A DNA stretch of 64,000 nt from Rhynchopus sp. YZ270_cl-10. Lineage: Eukaryota > Euglenozoa > Diplonemea > Diplonemida > Diplonemidae. Both the position numbers and the translations under genes were made by a program. Positions 1 through 11,020 of this stretch are shown here, in pieces. The stretch's first letter is position 1, and each line of letters opens with the position of its first letter. The notes below the pieces were generated by a model, which was not told the origin of the DNA, made no database searches, and was given only the letters and a program-made list of their open reading frames with translations. The DNA lies in assembly GCA_964035575.1 (NCBI GenBank), contig OZ037888.1:558001-622000 (forward strand), in the 5' to 3' direction.

Positions 1-919
1 ACGACTTGAGTCGTAAATGGAACTGTCCGTGGACACATGGTTTTTATAAATTTTTCCCCCCGATTTTTTCCCCGATTTTTATTTATTTGGAAAGATCGGT
101 TACGAAAACGTTCAATTCCGGGGTCGCACGATTTTTTTTATGCCTCTGTGGATGGTTAGGTGATTTTTGGCTGTGGTACCCCCTTTGGGAACATTTCTAT
201 GCAGGTTTCTTAAGGACTTCCTTAAGAAAACCTCCTCTTTGGGTCGCAACGCAGTGGCGTTTGTAAATTGATTTCTTTTTGGATAAAGTTTTCGGTTTTT
301 GTTTCCTTGGATTTATTTTTTACAAATCCTTCAATTCGGACACATTTTTTATCCCGGAAACACACTCCACGGTACGCAACTTTTGGTGGAGCCGACCCCC
401 TTTTATGCACCGAAATCCCTATACGTTACTGTATAAAGACCCATGGAGCCACTTTAAATTGACTTCTACTCCACGAAAGTGGTCGATATTTTTTATGGTG
501 AAAAGCGGGGAGCTCGGAAATTCACTGCCGCTGGTTTTCAGGGGGGAAAAATTACATGTCACACACCCACCTCACCGAGAGCCAAAACAGAAATACGCTC
601 GCCTTGATATTTTTTTTTGAAAAAAAAATTTTTTTTTCCGGATTTTTATTTCTTTGGATCCGGCCGTTTCGAAACGTTCAATTGCGGGGTCGGACGATCA
701 AAAATATGCATCTCACATTTCTGAGTGCAAAATATGAAAAAGTATACGGAGAACCATGGAATGTATGATATACATCACTGCTCAAAACCACGTTTTAGAC
801 CCCCCAAGATGCTCAAAAGTGCCAAATTTTGCTTTAAATGGCCTCAATTCGTCGAAATTAGCCCTATTTTGGGGCAAAAAAAAAATTCGAGAGTCCCTTT
901 CCCTGGGAGGCACTAGGTT
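1..919. other. Noncoding AT-rich stretch with a diverged internal duplication
   Basis: No credible coding sequence is seen; the open frames here are short and built on homopolymer runs. A segment around 61-151 recurs in diverged form around 638-701, both containing 'AACGTTCAATT' followed by 'GGGGTCG', so this is old repetitive DNA. Confidence 0.5.
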
Positions 920-1253
920 CACATGATAGGGCACATGATAGGGCACATGATAGGGTCACATGATAGGATCACATGATAGGGCACATGATAGGGCACATGA
1001 TAGGGTACATGATAGGATTCACTGGCTCACATGATACTTTACTTGTTAGATTTCCGACTTCACATGATAGTTCACATGTTAGATTTCCCGGTTCACATGA
1101 TCGTTTACATGATAGTTTTCCCACTTCACATGATAGTTCACATGTTAGATTTCCCGGTTCACATGATGGTTCACATGATGGGATTTACCGGTTCACATGA
1201 TAAAATTCTATCATGTGACCTATCATGTAAATCTACCAAATCACCCTATCATC
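920..1253. repeat. Degenerate ACATGATAGG tandem array ending in inverted copies
   Basis: About 25 imperfect units of roughly 10-14 bp based on CACATGATAGG. Later units drift to 'CACATGTTAGATTTCCC'. At about 1206-1232 the last units are in inverted orientation (CTATCATGTG), so the block can fold back on itself. The open frames across it (repeats of MIGH or SHDS) are products of the repeat. Confidence 0.8.
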
Positions 1254-1498
1254 CAGCGTGGTGTAAATTCTTGAATTTCTCTTGTTTTTGGTAACATCGT
1301 GCCTGAAATTCTAGAATTTAACTTCTATTTTATCAAAAAATATAATCCCCTCTTCTTCCTCTCACCCCCTTTCCGACATATTATTTCCCACACACCCCCC
1401 TTTCGCGACAGAGCGGTGTCTTTTTGTTGTTGTTCTCTTCTCTGTGTTATTTGAAACGTGTAAAAAAAGCACCTCCCGCTTCTATCTTTTTTTTTTTT

Positions 1499-1851
1499 TT
1501 TTCAACTTACCTTCCTTCACCCCCCTGTAAGGGCAACCGTAGGTGAAGTAAGGTATAGTATTGAAATCGATGTGGGGGGGGAGTAAAGGGTCAATTTTAC
1601 AAAACCAGATTTTGAGGAAAATTTTAGCCGAAAATGGGCCCCACGTATAAGCAACCGGGCTCATATTTCTCAAAATTTAAGTGCTCAAAAAATTGTCCAA
1701 TTTTCGAGATTGACCCCACCACTGCACGGGCGGATCCCAAAAATGCAAATAAGGACCCTTTTTAATTTGTTCTCTTGAAATGTGTAATTTCATGTTTTCG
1801 CGAAAAAAATAACAACTGATCCTACAAGGGTTGAAGGAAGGTGGTTGAAAA
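1499..1851 (-). mobile_element. TIR element G2, copy 1 (353 bp, nonautonomous)
   Basis: Imperfect inverted ends: 'TTCAACTTACCTTCCTTCA' at about 1501 and the complement of 'TTTTCAACCACCTTCCTTCA' at about 1851. The interior holds a core that recurs in other elements ('GTGGTGGGGTCAATCTCG' on the minus strand). A copy in the other orientation lies at 30087-30439. No coding capacity; probably mobilised in trans. Confidence 0.65.
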
Positions 1852-1868
1852 CAACAATAACAACAAGG

Positions 1869-2290
1869 ACAAGTAATTGCTAAGAAAAAAGCGGGTGTGC
1901 TGTGGAAAACTCCGCGCGATTTTCGAAACCACCGTAGCATCCTGGCGATTTGCTGGTGTGATCGATGTGTTGTAGTCTGTGCATTCTGTGTTCCTTCCGC
2001 ACTGCTCCAACGACGACGACAATGTGGGGAGCCTGTGGACAAAAACGAGCTGGACCACGCCGAGCCTGCCGAGCGGGCGTCCAACAACGCTATCGAGCAG
2101 ATGGTGCTGGACGAAGAGGACAGCCCCCCTTCTTGAACGTTTCAGATGCTGGAGTCCCAGTGGGTCTGGCAGTGTACGAAGAGCGTTAACATACCTGCAG
2201 AAGAGCAGAATGCTGGGCTTATTGTAGATTATTTCTACAGGATGGAGTTCCACATCACACCCCGTTTTTTTTCCGATAGCAATTACTTGT
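1869..2290 (-). mobile_element. TIR element G1, copy 1 (422 bp, nonautonomous)
   Basis: Bounded by inverted repeats starting ACAAGTAATTGCTA, with imperfect similarity over roughly 45 bp (an A-run followed by GGTGTG and TGTGGAA). A same-length copy in opposite orientation lies at 29657-30078. The open frames across it are conserved between copies only because the DNA is; no protein family is recognised. G1 and G2 are adjacent in both places, so they appear to move or be duplicated as one block. Confidence 0.7.
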
Positions 2291-2309
2291 TTTTTTTTTT
2301 TTTTTGTGA

Positions 2310-2848
2310 CTGGGGGGGAGCTATTAAAGTATACGTATACTTTATTCGGCGGGAATTACTGCTTAAATGGCCAAAAAACGAAAAAGGAAAAAAAAAAAAA
2401 AAAAAATCACTGTTATTTTGGGGTTTCTAGTGGCCGAAACCTCGCGAAAACACCACCATTGGCATTTTTGGGCCAATCCCAGCCAGTGGTGGGGTCAATG
2501 TGGAAAAATGAACAATTTTTTGGTGACTTAAATTTTCACAAATCTGAACCCCATCAGCACCAATCGTGTAAAAACTGATACACGCGTTTTAGGTCAAAAA
2601 TACTCGTTTCTCAGCGCAAAGTGACCCCATCACAGCACGCACAGAATCCGGACCACCGAAATCAAAATTTTTTTTTTTCGATTTTTTGTGCAAAACTTGC
2701 TGAAAAAATTTTTTAGTAAGAAAAATGTACACAAAAACCGTATACTTTATTTCACAGATTTCCACGCTCAAAATGGGTTTCCGCACCGTATACTTTATTA
2801 CCCCCGTATACTTTATTAGCACCGTATACTTTATTAGCCCCCCCCCAG
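2310..2848. mobile_element. TIR element E (539 bp) with TGA target duplication
   Basis: Ends are inverted: 'CTGGGGGGGAGCTATTAAAG' at 2310 and, on the opposite strand, the same pattern ending CCCCCCAG at 2848. TGA occurs directly outside both ends (2307-2309 and 2849-2851), a likely 3-bp target duplication. Subterminal 'CGTATACTTTATT' units are repeated near the right end. The interior contains the 'AGTGGTGGGGTCAAT' core shared with G2 and J. Noncoding. Confidence 0.7.
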
Positions 2849-2925
2849 TGAGAGAGAAATAAGCCCTGATGTCAGCGCCCGCAGAAGTGTTTGCATTTTC
2901 TTCCTTTCATTATCAAAGAAAGGTG

Positions 2926-2976
2926 TATAGTGGAGCACACTCTAGGGTGGCTACACTAATACAACCAAGTTTTCAA
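2926..2976 (+). repeat. Dispersed hairpin F2, copy 1
   Basis: Reads TATAGTGGAG, then a small CTAGGGTG hairpin region, then CTACACTAATACAACCAAG and TTTTCAA. The outer TAGTG pairs with CACTA. Other copies are at 29054, 35390, 58801 and 59791. Confidence 0.75.
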
Positions 2977-3591
2977 AAAAAGACTGTTTTGCGTACAAAC
3001 ACATCTCAGCTTCGAAGTTCTTTTTTGTGGATCAGATCAATGTTTTAATTGTCCAAGGCATTGTACGGCAACGTATGTACTTTGCTATAGCGAGTCTTTC
3101 CCTCCCTCCACTAGGCGATTGTTGACAGAACAGCACAGTAGGGCAATCGCTGGCCATTTTTGGAAAATCGAAAAAAAATGGAATAGAAAGAAAATACCGT
3201 GTTTCGAAAAAAAAATATGGACCAGAAAAATTGGTTCATAAAAAAAAAACAATCCCAGGTCCATGATTATTCTGGTCCATGTATTTTCTGGGTCATATTT
3301 TTTTTTCGAAATACAATACAAAGAAAAAAAGCAACTCGCAGTATGTACGTAAAAGGGAGTGTTGTTTCTATCCTTGATGCTTCCAGTTTCCTGTTTCCCG
3401 CTGCAAAGTCAGCATACGCTACCCCATTTAGATGGTGTGTGCTGTGTAACGATTTCCTACAACCTTCTTTCTTCTTTTTTGTGTGTGTTTTTTTTTTCTT
3501 TGGCATCAAAGAGGTTTCCTCTTCACGGCCAAGGTAGTCAGTGGGAGCGTATTGCAGTAATAAAAAATATCAACACAGAATATTTATTAAA
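2977..3591. other. Noncoding stretch with a small foldback at 3201-3312
   Basis: Homopolymer-rich DNA without a credible gene. Around 3201-3312, 'TTCGAAAAAAAAATATGG' and 'ACCAGAAAA' are matched in inverse by 'TTTTCTGGGTCATATTTT' and 'TTCGAAATAC', giving a roughly 110-bp imperfect foldback. Nothing else is recognised. Confidence 0.5.
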
Positions 3592-4546
3592 CCCCCCCCC
3601 CCGTATAATATTTACATACGCGTATTATTTACACACGCATATTATTTACAAAAAGGCCACTTTCACGTGTATTATTAACACACGCGTATTATTTACATTA
3701 TTTTTTTTTTTTGGATTTTTTTTTTTTTTGGGGGGGGTTAGGGGGCACAGCCCTTAAGGAAATCCTTAAGGACCCTCTGTAACGCTCGTGTTTTTTCAAG
3801 AATTTTTTGAAAAAAAGTCATAAAACCCGCCAAGGTGGGTCTACATGGTCCCAAAGTGGCCTAAAATTCGTCGATTCTGCCTAATGAAACACCAAACAAC
3901 CAAAACTGAGCGTTTATTTTCGAAAAAAAAATCACTTTTTTTCGAAAAAACGGCTTCGAAAATAGTAAGATTTTAGTAAGATTTCCTCTAGGAATGTAAC
4001 GCTTTCAAAAAAATGGATCCGGGAGCACAGTTTTTCTTCTAAGGTGCCGAAAACCACCCCACGTCCCCTCCGGTGAGGTCCGGCAGTGGAAATAAGTGGG
4101 TTTCGAAGCTTTTGGGCGTCCCCCTCCTCCCCGTCACTAACAAGTGACTCTGCCTCCGAATCGTACTCCACGTAGTACTCCATGGTCGAAAGGGCAGGGT
4201 CCGGGATTGCGATTGATGACATTTTTTAAAATATAAAAAGCTTTCTGGTGGTGTGCGTTATGGAAAGTATGGGGATTGAATGTCAAGCATGTAGGTGAAC
4301 GATGAAAAATTGTAAATTATTTTGTGTACCCTTTGTTTGTAAAAATGTGTGTGAACGAGGCACATATAGGCTTTACATATACTTCCTTTGTTTTCTTATT
4401 GTCTGTAGTGGAGCGGAGTAACCCTCAGGAAACTACGATATACGCCTCTTATTAACACACGCCTATTATTTACAAAGACGCCTATTATTTACAACACGCG
4501 TATTATTTACATAAATTTATGTAAATATTATACGGGGGGGGGGGGG
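3592..4546. mobile_element. TIR element D (about 955 bp)
   Basis: Left end: a C-run followed by GTATAATATTTACAT. Right end: the inverse, ATGTAAATATTATAC followed by a 13-G run. Subterminal 'GCGTATTATTTAC' units repeat at both ends (3615-3700 and 4445-4510), a layout like element E. Elements A1 and C then follow within the poly-G tract that closes D. The interior carries a coding-like minus-strand frame. Confidence 0.65.
3932..4222 (-). CDS. Possible captured exon inside element D
   Basis: A 96-codon minus-strand frame starting MSSIAIPDPALSTMEYY. The first ~75 residues look protein-like: acidic, with EYDSEAESLVSDGEEGD, then GPHRRGRGVVFGTLEEKL. The last residues run into low-complexity DNA. 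It lies wholly between the inverted ends of element D, so it could be a host exon picked up by the element or a short element-borne gene. No family is recognised and no introns are certain. It may equally be a chance frame. Confidence 0.25.
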   Translation of the reverse strand: MSSIAIPDPALSTMEYYVEYDSEAESLVSDGEEGDAQKLRNPLISTAGPHRRGRGVVFGTLEEKLCSRIHFFESVTFLEEILLKSYYFRSRFFEKK

Positions 4547-5736
4547 TAGGTGGGGGCAAAACCTTCAGGACGGGTGAGGCATTTTGACTTTTTTGGACTT
4601 CCGCGCAAAGTACCCACAAACCACCCCTCATACCCACCCAGAAATGGGTCAGAAACACCCTGTGACCCGAAAATCCATGCTAAGGGCGACTCAGAATATG
4701 AAAAAATGCAAAAAAATAGTGAAAAAGTGGCCTTTTGACGGTTTTGGCCATGTTGGGTAAAATGGCCATTTTTGGACAAAAAAATCAAAAAAACAGCAAA
4801 ATTTCGACGTCATGACAGCTGCTTGGGCACAAACCTACCCCAGGGAGGTCCTGTGAGTCCATTCCGACCTGTTTTGGACACTTTAGGTACTTTTTTTGGC
4901 CGTTTTTTGGTGTTTTTAGGTCAAAAAATACCCTGGACTTTACCCTGGACGTCCCTGGGCCGCGACTTGCGCCCTGCTTTTGGACCCACTCTGGGCCAAA
5001 AAATGGGTGAAAACCCCCGAAAAAGCACTCCGGGAACCCAGATAGTTCCAAATATCCACCAGAAACCCACCCAAACACCTCAAAAACATGCCAGAAAAAT
5101 ATTTTTAAAAACACACTTTTTCAAATAAGTTATTATGGAACCTGCCCAGATGAACTTTTTGAAAAAAGTGTGTTTTTGAAAATATTTTTCTGGCATGTTT
5201 TTGAGGTGTTTGGGTGGGTTTCTAGTGGATATTTGGAACTATCTGGGTTCCCGGAGTGCTTTTTCGGGGGTTTTCACCCATTTTTTGGCCCAGAGTGGGT
5301 CCAAAAGCAGGGCGCAAGTCGCGGCCCAGGGACGTCCAGGGTAAAGTCCAGGGTATTTTTTGACCTAAAAACACCAAAAAACGGCCAAAAAAAGTACCTA
5401 AAGTGTCCAAAACAGGTCGGAATGGACTCACAGGACCTCCCTGGGGTAGGTTTGTGCCCAAGCAGCTGTCATGACGTCGAAATTTTGCTGTTTTTTTGAT
5501 TTTTTTGTCCAAAAATGGCCATTTTACCCAACATGGCCAAAACCGTCAAAAGGCCACTTTTTCACTATTTTTTTGCATTTTTTCATATTCTGAGTCGCCC
5601 TTAGCATGGATTTTCGGGTCACAGGGTGTTTCTGACCCATTTCTGGGTGGGTATGAGGGGTGGTTTGTACGTACTTTGCGCGGAAGTCCAAAAAAGTCAA
5701 AATGCCTCAAAAAAATAGGGGTTTTGCCCCCACCTA
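4547..5736 (+). mobile_element. Foldback element A, copy A1 (1,190 bp)
   Basis: Two nearly perfect inverted arms of about 580 bp joined by a short spacer at about 5130-5155 ('TTATTATGGAACCTGCC'). Termini read TAGGTGGGGGC...GCCCCCACCTA. The left side abuts 13 Gs and the right side shares its TA with element C. The two ends differ (CCTTCAGGACGG at left, AAAAAATAGGGG at right), which fixes the outer orientation. No coding capacity: the 109-118 codon frames are read from the arms on both strands. Copy A2, of the same length, lies at 60091-61280 and differs by only a few bases apart from an inverted centre. Confidence 0.9.
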
Positions 5737-6870
5737 GGCATAGGTGCCCGGCGAGTTAAAACAACTCGGCAACTCGCCCAAATTCGGCCAACAACTCGCC
5801 CATTTTTTTTGGGCGAGTTGTTTTTTTTTTGGGATTTTTTATGGCTACAAAAACACAGGTACACAGGTACACAGGTACACAGGTACACAGGTACACAGGT
5901 ACACAGGTACACAGGTACACAGGTACACAGGTACACAGGTACACAGGTACACAGGTACACAGGTACACAGGTACACAGGTACACAGGTACACAGGTACAC
6001 AGGTACACAGGTACACAGGTACACAGGTACACAGGTACACAGGTACACAGGTACACAGGTACACAGGTACACAGGTACACAGGTACACAGGTACACAGGT
6101 ACACAGGTACACAGGTACACAGGTACACAGGTACACAGGTACACAGGTACACAGGTACACAGGTACACAGGTACACAGGTACACAGGTACACAGGTACAC
6201 AGGTACACCACATCACGTTTTATCTTGTGCATCCCACGCTTCACAGCTGGTCTGTGAATGTGCGCTTTGTGTGGTTTTGTGTATCCCAAAGGAAGTCGTC
6301 GCCCAAAGCATTTTGACTAAACGTGTGAACGTTGTGAACCTGGAATCGATAGCAGACAGGAAAAGAGGATGGGCAGGCAGCGCCTGCCCGACCTGTGTGA
6401 AGTGAATCAGTGATTGCCTGACAGATGTCTGGGGAACCGTGTGTTCTGTGTGGGTATCCATGTACGGAGTATATCCCATTCCCCCCAGCAATTACCAAAA
6501 ACCGTGAGTGTGCACGGTGGCCCATGGACCACCACGACCTAGTTACCACCTATGACTAGTCATATGACAAGGTGCATGTAATGAGTGGCGTTTGGCCTTA
6601 GCCCTGGTTGTTTTTCTTGAGATTATGTGTTGTACCAACGTTACATGTGTGTAACCTTACAACGTCACCTCCCATCCCTGTATGTTTTTGCCTGTAAAAA
6701 TGGGCGAGTTGTGGCCGAGTTGTGGCCGAGTTGTGCCGAGTATAGGGCGAGTTGTGCCGAGTATAGGGCGAGTTGTGGCCGAGTTGTCCGAGTTTTTGGG
6801 CGAGTTGTTAGGTGAAATCGTAAAGTTCCGACAACTCGCCCAAAAACGACTCGGCGGGCACCTATGCCTA
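5735..6870. mobile_element. TIR element C (1,136 bp) carrying an 8-mer array
   Basis: Ends are inverted: TAGGCATAGGTGCCCG at left, CGGGCACCTATGCCTA at right. Further in, scattered 'GGGCGAGTTGT' and 'ACAACTCGCCC' units in both orientations extend the foldback. The left TA is shared with A1 and the right TA is followed by 31 Gs. The interior holds a 44-copy ACACAGGT array (5853-6204) and about 480 bp of unique noncoding DNA (6205-6690). Confidence 0.75.
5853..6204 (+). repeat. Perfect 8-bp tandem array, ACACAGGT x 44
   Basis: Uninterrupted 8-mer repeat of 352 bp. Because 8 is not a multiple of 3, every frame reads an 8-residue cycle (TQVHRYTG on plus, PVYLCTCV on minus). These frames are artefacts. 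Absence of variants between units implies recent expansion or homogenisation. Confidence 0.95.
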
Positions 6871-6903
<33 letters not shown>

Positions 6904-7065
6904 TACACACTTTCCGCACAATTGTTTTTTTTCAAACGCCTCCCCCAGTTTTGTTAGTAGATACCTGTGTTCTCAGCACACAGGGTCACCTTGTTTGTTT
7001 CCTCGCTTTTTTTAATTTATTTTTCATAAAATTTCTTTTATGATTCCTATCAAATCATTTTTTAA

Positions 7066-7118
7066 TGCCTAAGCTGCGCACAGGCGCACTGGCTTAGGTT
7101 CATCTTACTAACCCTTCT
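7066..7118 (+). repeat. Dispersed hairpin F1, copy 1
   Basis: Stem CCTAAGC/GCTTAGG with a longer loop than most copies, followed by TTCATCTTACTAACC. It belongs to the F1 family (see 36123, 49141, 54878, 63905). Confidence 0.6.
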
Positions 7119-7163
7119 TCCGTTTGGTGCCTCAGCGCGCGACTTGCATCAATATTACAAACT

Positions 7164-7350
7164 GGTGTGTTCCGGGGTATGGGATTTTACACATCTTCAC
7201 ACATCTTCACAACTTTTCACAACTTTTCACAACTATTCACAACTCTTCACAATTTTTCACAAAAATATGGCCGAAATTATGTTGTGAAAATTTGTGAAGA
7301 GTTGTGAAGATGTGTGAAGATGTGTAAAATCCCATACCCCGGAACACACC
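7164..7350. mobile_element. Small foldback element H (187 bp)
   Basis: Inverted ends of about 48 bp: 'GGTGTGTTCCGGGGTATGGG' at left and its complement at right, continuing inward as CACATCTTCACA units. Only a short centre is unpaired. No coding capacity. A classic miniature inverted-repeat element by structure; no target duplication is obvious. Confidence 0.8.
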
Positions 7351-7400
7351 AAAAACTTTTATTCGTCTTTTTTGTGAGGTCACGTACAATTTCTATAGGG

Positions 7401-7962
7401 GTGAAATAAGATAGACATTATTCAACTCAGGCAGAAATATTTTTTCCCTGCTGGAAATGGCCGTCGCGTGAAAATAAAATGCTGTTCTGAGAACTTTATT
7501 TTCACTCGAACATTATTTCACGCATAGAAATGTGTTGGAATAGGTGGGAACGCGAACTTTATTGTGAAATAAAGTTATTTTTTTTTTGTGACAATGCCGA
7601 GATGGGTCACTTGCACTCAGAAATGGATATTTTTTTTACCGGAATGGCTTGTGAGAGTATTGGTGTAAAGTACTATACCAACTTGCTTTTTTGGGGTTTT
7701 TAGACCGTCACAAACACCACCGTAGACAATCCACGTATATTTTTTCATAACACCAACCCTATTTGACTGCCCCCCTTGTAGAAATTGTACTTTGACCTCC
7801 GCAAACGCTGAATAAAATATTGTATTGAAATAAGATTCATATTTCACTCTCCATGGCCTGGAGACACGCTGTTTTTAATATTTTCACTCGCGACGCTTGT
7901 TTAAAATAAACCTCTTGTGACTCCAGCTCCGGGAAGCGTGAAAAATGGGAATCTTATTTCAC
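7401..7962. mobile_element. TIR element I (562 bp)
   Basis: Inverted ends GTGAAATAAGAT (7401) and ATCTTATTTCAC (ending 7962). The same motif recurs internally ('GAACATTATTTCACGC', 'TTTATTGTGAAATAAAG'). Noncoding, with no transposase frame. Confidence 0.6.
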
Positions 7963-8014
7963 GCTAATAAATAGTTAATTCTTTTGCTTTCTCTTTCAGT
8001 GGTGTCTCTGTTGT

Positions 8015-8154
8015 CTACACGACGGTGAAGTATGTTACATTACAAGTGAAGTTACTCGTAACGTTACAAATGAAAAACCGTTACAAGTGGGTTACATGTA
8101 ACAAAAGTTACATGTAACTCCACTTGTAACTCCCGTTAATTCACCGTCGTGTAG
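8015..8154. mobile_element. Small TIR element (140 bp)
   Basis: Ends CTACACGACGGTGAA and TTCACCGTCGTGTAG are exact inverse complements. The interior is built from GTTACAAGTG / TTACATGTAA units. It is noncoding and sits between element I and the minus-strand frame at 8.4-8.9 kb. Confidence 0.75.
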
Positions 8155-8403
8155 TGGCCCCTCTCCCGGGCCCCCTCCCCCGTCACCACCCTTCAAAACT
8201 CACCCAGCTCTGAGATGTAGTTATCATTTTCACGTGTTTGGTGTATTTATTTGATTGGGTTGGGATTTTCCCCCATGGCTGCCCCCTTTGTACAGTCTCT
8301 CTCTCTCTGACACGACCGAAAAGGGCATTCCCAGCACCTTTTCACGTAATGAAAGTAAGGCGGGAGGTATATTGTGCGGAGGGTTTGTTTTAAAGTGCCG
8401 GGC

Positions 8404-8946
8404 CTATTTTCCGGGGTTTTTTCGGCTGGGGACCGGTTTTTTTCCCGCCCTTTTCCCGCCCTTTTCGCGTCTTTTTTGTGTGATTTTTGTGCCCTTTTTC
8501 GGGGTTTTTTTGCGCTTTGCGCCCGCCTCCATGACAAATTTGGGAAGCGCTGTGAAAATTTGACCCATTTGAACACAATCTGGGCCATATTTGGGTGATG
8601 GGTGGAGGGATTTGTAGACAAAGCTGATATGGGCTGGCCCCTTGCTCATACGCAGCGCAAAATCGTCCTCACGGATAGTGTGGAAGAATGGCGGAGGGGG
8701 TACTTGTGCCTCGACGAGGGTGATGGAGGGCTCCAGGTTGGCCAGGGCTGCAGTAATCCTCCGAAAGTGGCGTTTGCCCACCTCACTTTGTGGTCTCTCG
8801 GAAAAACTACCACTGTTTTCTGTATGAGTTTCAGAGATTTCTTTATCGAGGCAGACTTGAAAGAAAATGAACCATTGGTTCGTGCACCGCCTCAGCGAAG
8901 TGTGGTCCATGAGATAATTTTCGGCGCTGCTGACCAGGGAAGACAT
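8404..8946 (-). CDS. Possible minus-strand gene, unknown function
   Basis: A 180-codon frame starting MSSLVSSAENYLMDH. The stretch from residue ~20 to ~115 has varied, protein-like composition (for example FRRITAALANLEPSITLVEA and FHTIREDDFALRMSKGP). The C-terminal ~50 residues are lysine/arginine-rich (GAKRKKTPKKGTKITQ) and may be read-through into low-complexity DNA. The frame is open upstream of the chosen ATG, but that part is phenylalanine-rich repeat translation, so the internal ATG is preferred. No domain is recognised. An intron at either end cannot be excluded. Confidence 0.4.
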   Translation of the reverse strand: MSSLVSSAENYLMDHTSLRRCTNQWFIFFQVCLDKEISETHTENSGSFSERPQSEVGKRHFRRITAALANLEPSITLVEAQVPPPPFFHTIREDDFALRMSKGPAHISFVYKSLHPSPKYGPDCVQMGQIFTALPKFVMEAGAKRKKTPKKGTKITQKRREKGGKRAGKKPVPSRKNPGK

Positions 8947-9016
8947 TGGGAACAGATGGACTGTATTTTTTTTTGTGGAGCAAAAAAATACAAAAAAAAA
9001 TGGCGCCGCAGGCAAA

Positions 9017-10375
9017 AAAAAAATTAGGGCACGGTGTAAAAATCTAGCTTTTTACACCACAGAGTCACTCAACGAACCCTTTTTTGCGAGCAAAAAATGA
9101 AAAATGGCGCCGCAGGCAAAAAAAAATTGAGGTACAGCCTGGATGGTGCGGTCAGCAACCCACTTCCCCAAGGTACTTACGTTCAACCACAGGGGGACTT
9201 GGTGATGGTGGGGGGCCGTTCTGGATTCGGCACCCCTCCCCCCCTTTTTTTTCCCTCCCCAAAAACTGGTTATTTTGCATGAGCGGTCTCATCCAGACAC
9301 GTGGTATTTTTTCTCGGGCTCCTCTGAGCCCCTGTGAACCCCTAAAACGCAGTAGAGACGGCGGGAAAAAAAGTGCGGGAAAAAAATTTATTTTCCCAAA
9401 TCTGGGGACGGGGACCGGATTTAGAAAAAGGCCTGAAAAAAGAGCAAATTTTTTTTTTTTGTTTTGTTTTGTTTTTGTTTTTTGTGCTAAAAAAAATTCC
9501 TTTTTCATCACACCAAGTCAAATTGTTGGGCGCAGTACCTCTTCTTTCATCACTGTGCTTCCATCATTCACTTCACCGTGTTTTCGGTTCTCAATTATTT
9601 TAGCAGTGCCTGTGTCCGCCCATGAACGGTGAGGCGTTTGCACTTTCAACTTCTCTCTTTTTTTCTTTTTTTCTTCTTTTTTATGTTTTGTTTTCAGGGC
9701 AGGACCGGAGGAAGAATTCGGATTTTTTGAAAAAGATTCGGTCTGACTCGGTCTGAGAAATCCGGTGCGATCAACGAAAAATTATTTTTCTGATTTTGTT
9801 TCTTTCTTTATCAGACCTGCTCACTCAGATATCAGTTTTGGGGATCTCTGGCGAACTTCGGGTTCAGTACTAGTGTTGCGAGAGTGAGGATGAGGCTTTG
9901 TGTGATCACAAGGAGAATGAGCGTCTCCTCAAATAGTTGTGGCAGAGAGGAGCACGCGTGAAGCGGGTGTGACGACCGCTTGTCAGGTAAGCTCTGAACG
10001 GATTATTTTTCGCAAAGTCCAGAACAACCGACAAAAAAAACCCCAGAAAACCCGTCTCAGTGGGAGGAAAAAAGCTAATTTAACCCCTGATCAAATTCTC
10101 AACGCAAAAAAAAAGTTATTTCCCCCCTCCACGATCTAGCTCACCTATCATGTGGCTCGCAAGGCTCGAATACTGTTTTGTACGTGCCAAAATTCAAAAC
10201 TTGAGGAATTCACTCTTGAGACTGAGGGAAATAACTTTTGTTGGCCGCAGACCCCCACAAGCCGTGCAAAGTGGATGCGTGTATGATATTCGTTGTTTCG
10301 CAGAGCGACTGCCTGTGTGCTTGCACCCCACCGCACTCCAGATACATTACACACCCTTGCATCACACACCACATC
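9017..10375. other. Noncoding intergenic stretch with short direct repeats
   Basis: No convincing gene. 'AATGGCGCCGCAGGCAAAAA' occurs twice (about 8999 and 9103). Around 9630 there is a 'GAGGCGTTTGCACTTTCAAC' motif also seen near 37760, 58190 and 55050. Around 9950-10010 'GAAGCGGGTGTGACGACCGC' resembles a segment near 34983. Otherwise T-rich homopolymers. Confidence 0.45.
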
Positions 10376-10591
10376 ATGTATTCAGTTCTTGTGGCAGCCA
10401 TGTCGCTGCATGCTGGTGTGCACAATCTTAACGGAAGCAGCGGGATTGTGGACACACTGCTTCCCATTAACACTGGCGACACCGTCTGGACTGTTGCCTG
10501 TGACAGCTCGTTAGCGGTGAAGTTCGATCTCGACTTTGATGGCGACTTCGTCATCAGCAACAACGTGACTGAGGTACGCATCAGTGGTGAC

Positions 10592-10593
<2 letters not shown>
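10376..10593 (+). pseudogene. CUB-like gene remnant, 5' part, cut by foldback B
   Basis: The reading frame MYSVLVAAMSLHAG... is followed by GSSGIVDTLLPINTGDTVW and then FDLDFDGDFVISNNVTE, ending at a 30-G run where foldback B begins. It closely parallels the unit downstream of the element (19258-19480: GSSGTVDRLLPNGPQTDTVW and DFIINNGTGELEFDG), so the two are parts of one repeated extracellular-type domain, probably CUB. The first residues could serve as a signal peptide. The gene is a host remnant; insertion of the 8.2-kb element separates it from its 3' part. Confidence 0.6.
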
Positions 10594-10624
<31 letters not shown>

Positions 10625-11020
10625 AGGGGGTCCGACTCCCTAGTAAAATTTTGTCCGGTTTTTAATTTTTTCAACATTAGGCCATTTCCCGGGCACCCCC
10701 GGGTGAATCCTGCCCCCAAAATAGGGTTTCTGGGCCCTGTGGGGCTAAATTCACCCTCTAGGTACCCCAAAATATGAAAAAAATTGAAAAATATGGTGAA
10801 AAATCGGGTTTTTGGCCTTTTGGGCACTATGGCCAGTTTTGACTAAATTTCCAAAAAAAAATCAAAAAAAAGCCCCAAAAATAGACGAAAAAAGGAGTCT
10901 CTGGCCACAATTTCGGCCCAAAAATGTGTTTTGAGTCCATTGCAAACGGTTTTTCGCCTTTTTGCCACTTTTTTTGACGATTTTTTGGTGTTTTTAGGTG
11001 CAAAAACAACCCCAGAACAA

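Noticed and set aside
1482-2430. Small genes of 60-140 codons at 1.5-2.4 kb
   Set aside because: They fall inside TIR elements G1 and G2 and are present on both strands and in the 30-kb copy only as DNA repeats.
4785-5499. 109-118 codon frames seen on both strands (MFLKIFFWHVFEVFGW...)
   Set aside because: They come from the inverted arms of foldback A and recur identically at 60.3-61.0 kb; no protein signature.
5744-6405. Long overlapping frames of TQVHRYTG / VPVYLCTC repeats
   Set aside because: They are translations of the ACACAGGT array; every frame is open because the unit has no stop codon.
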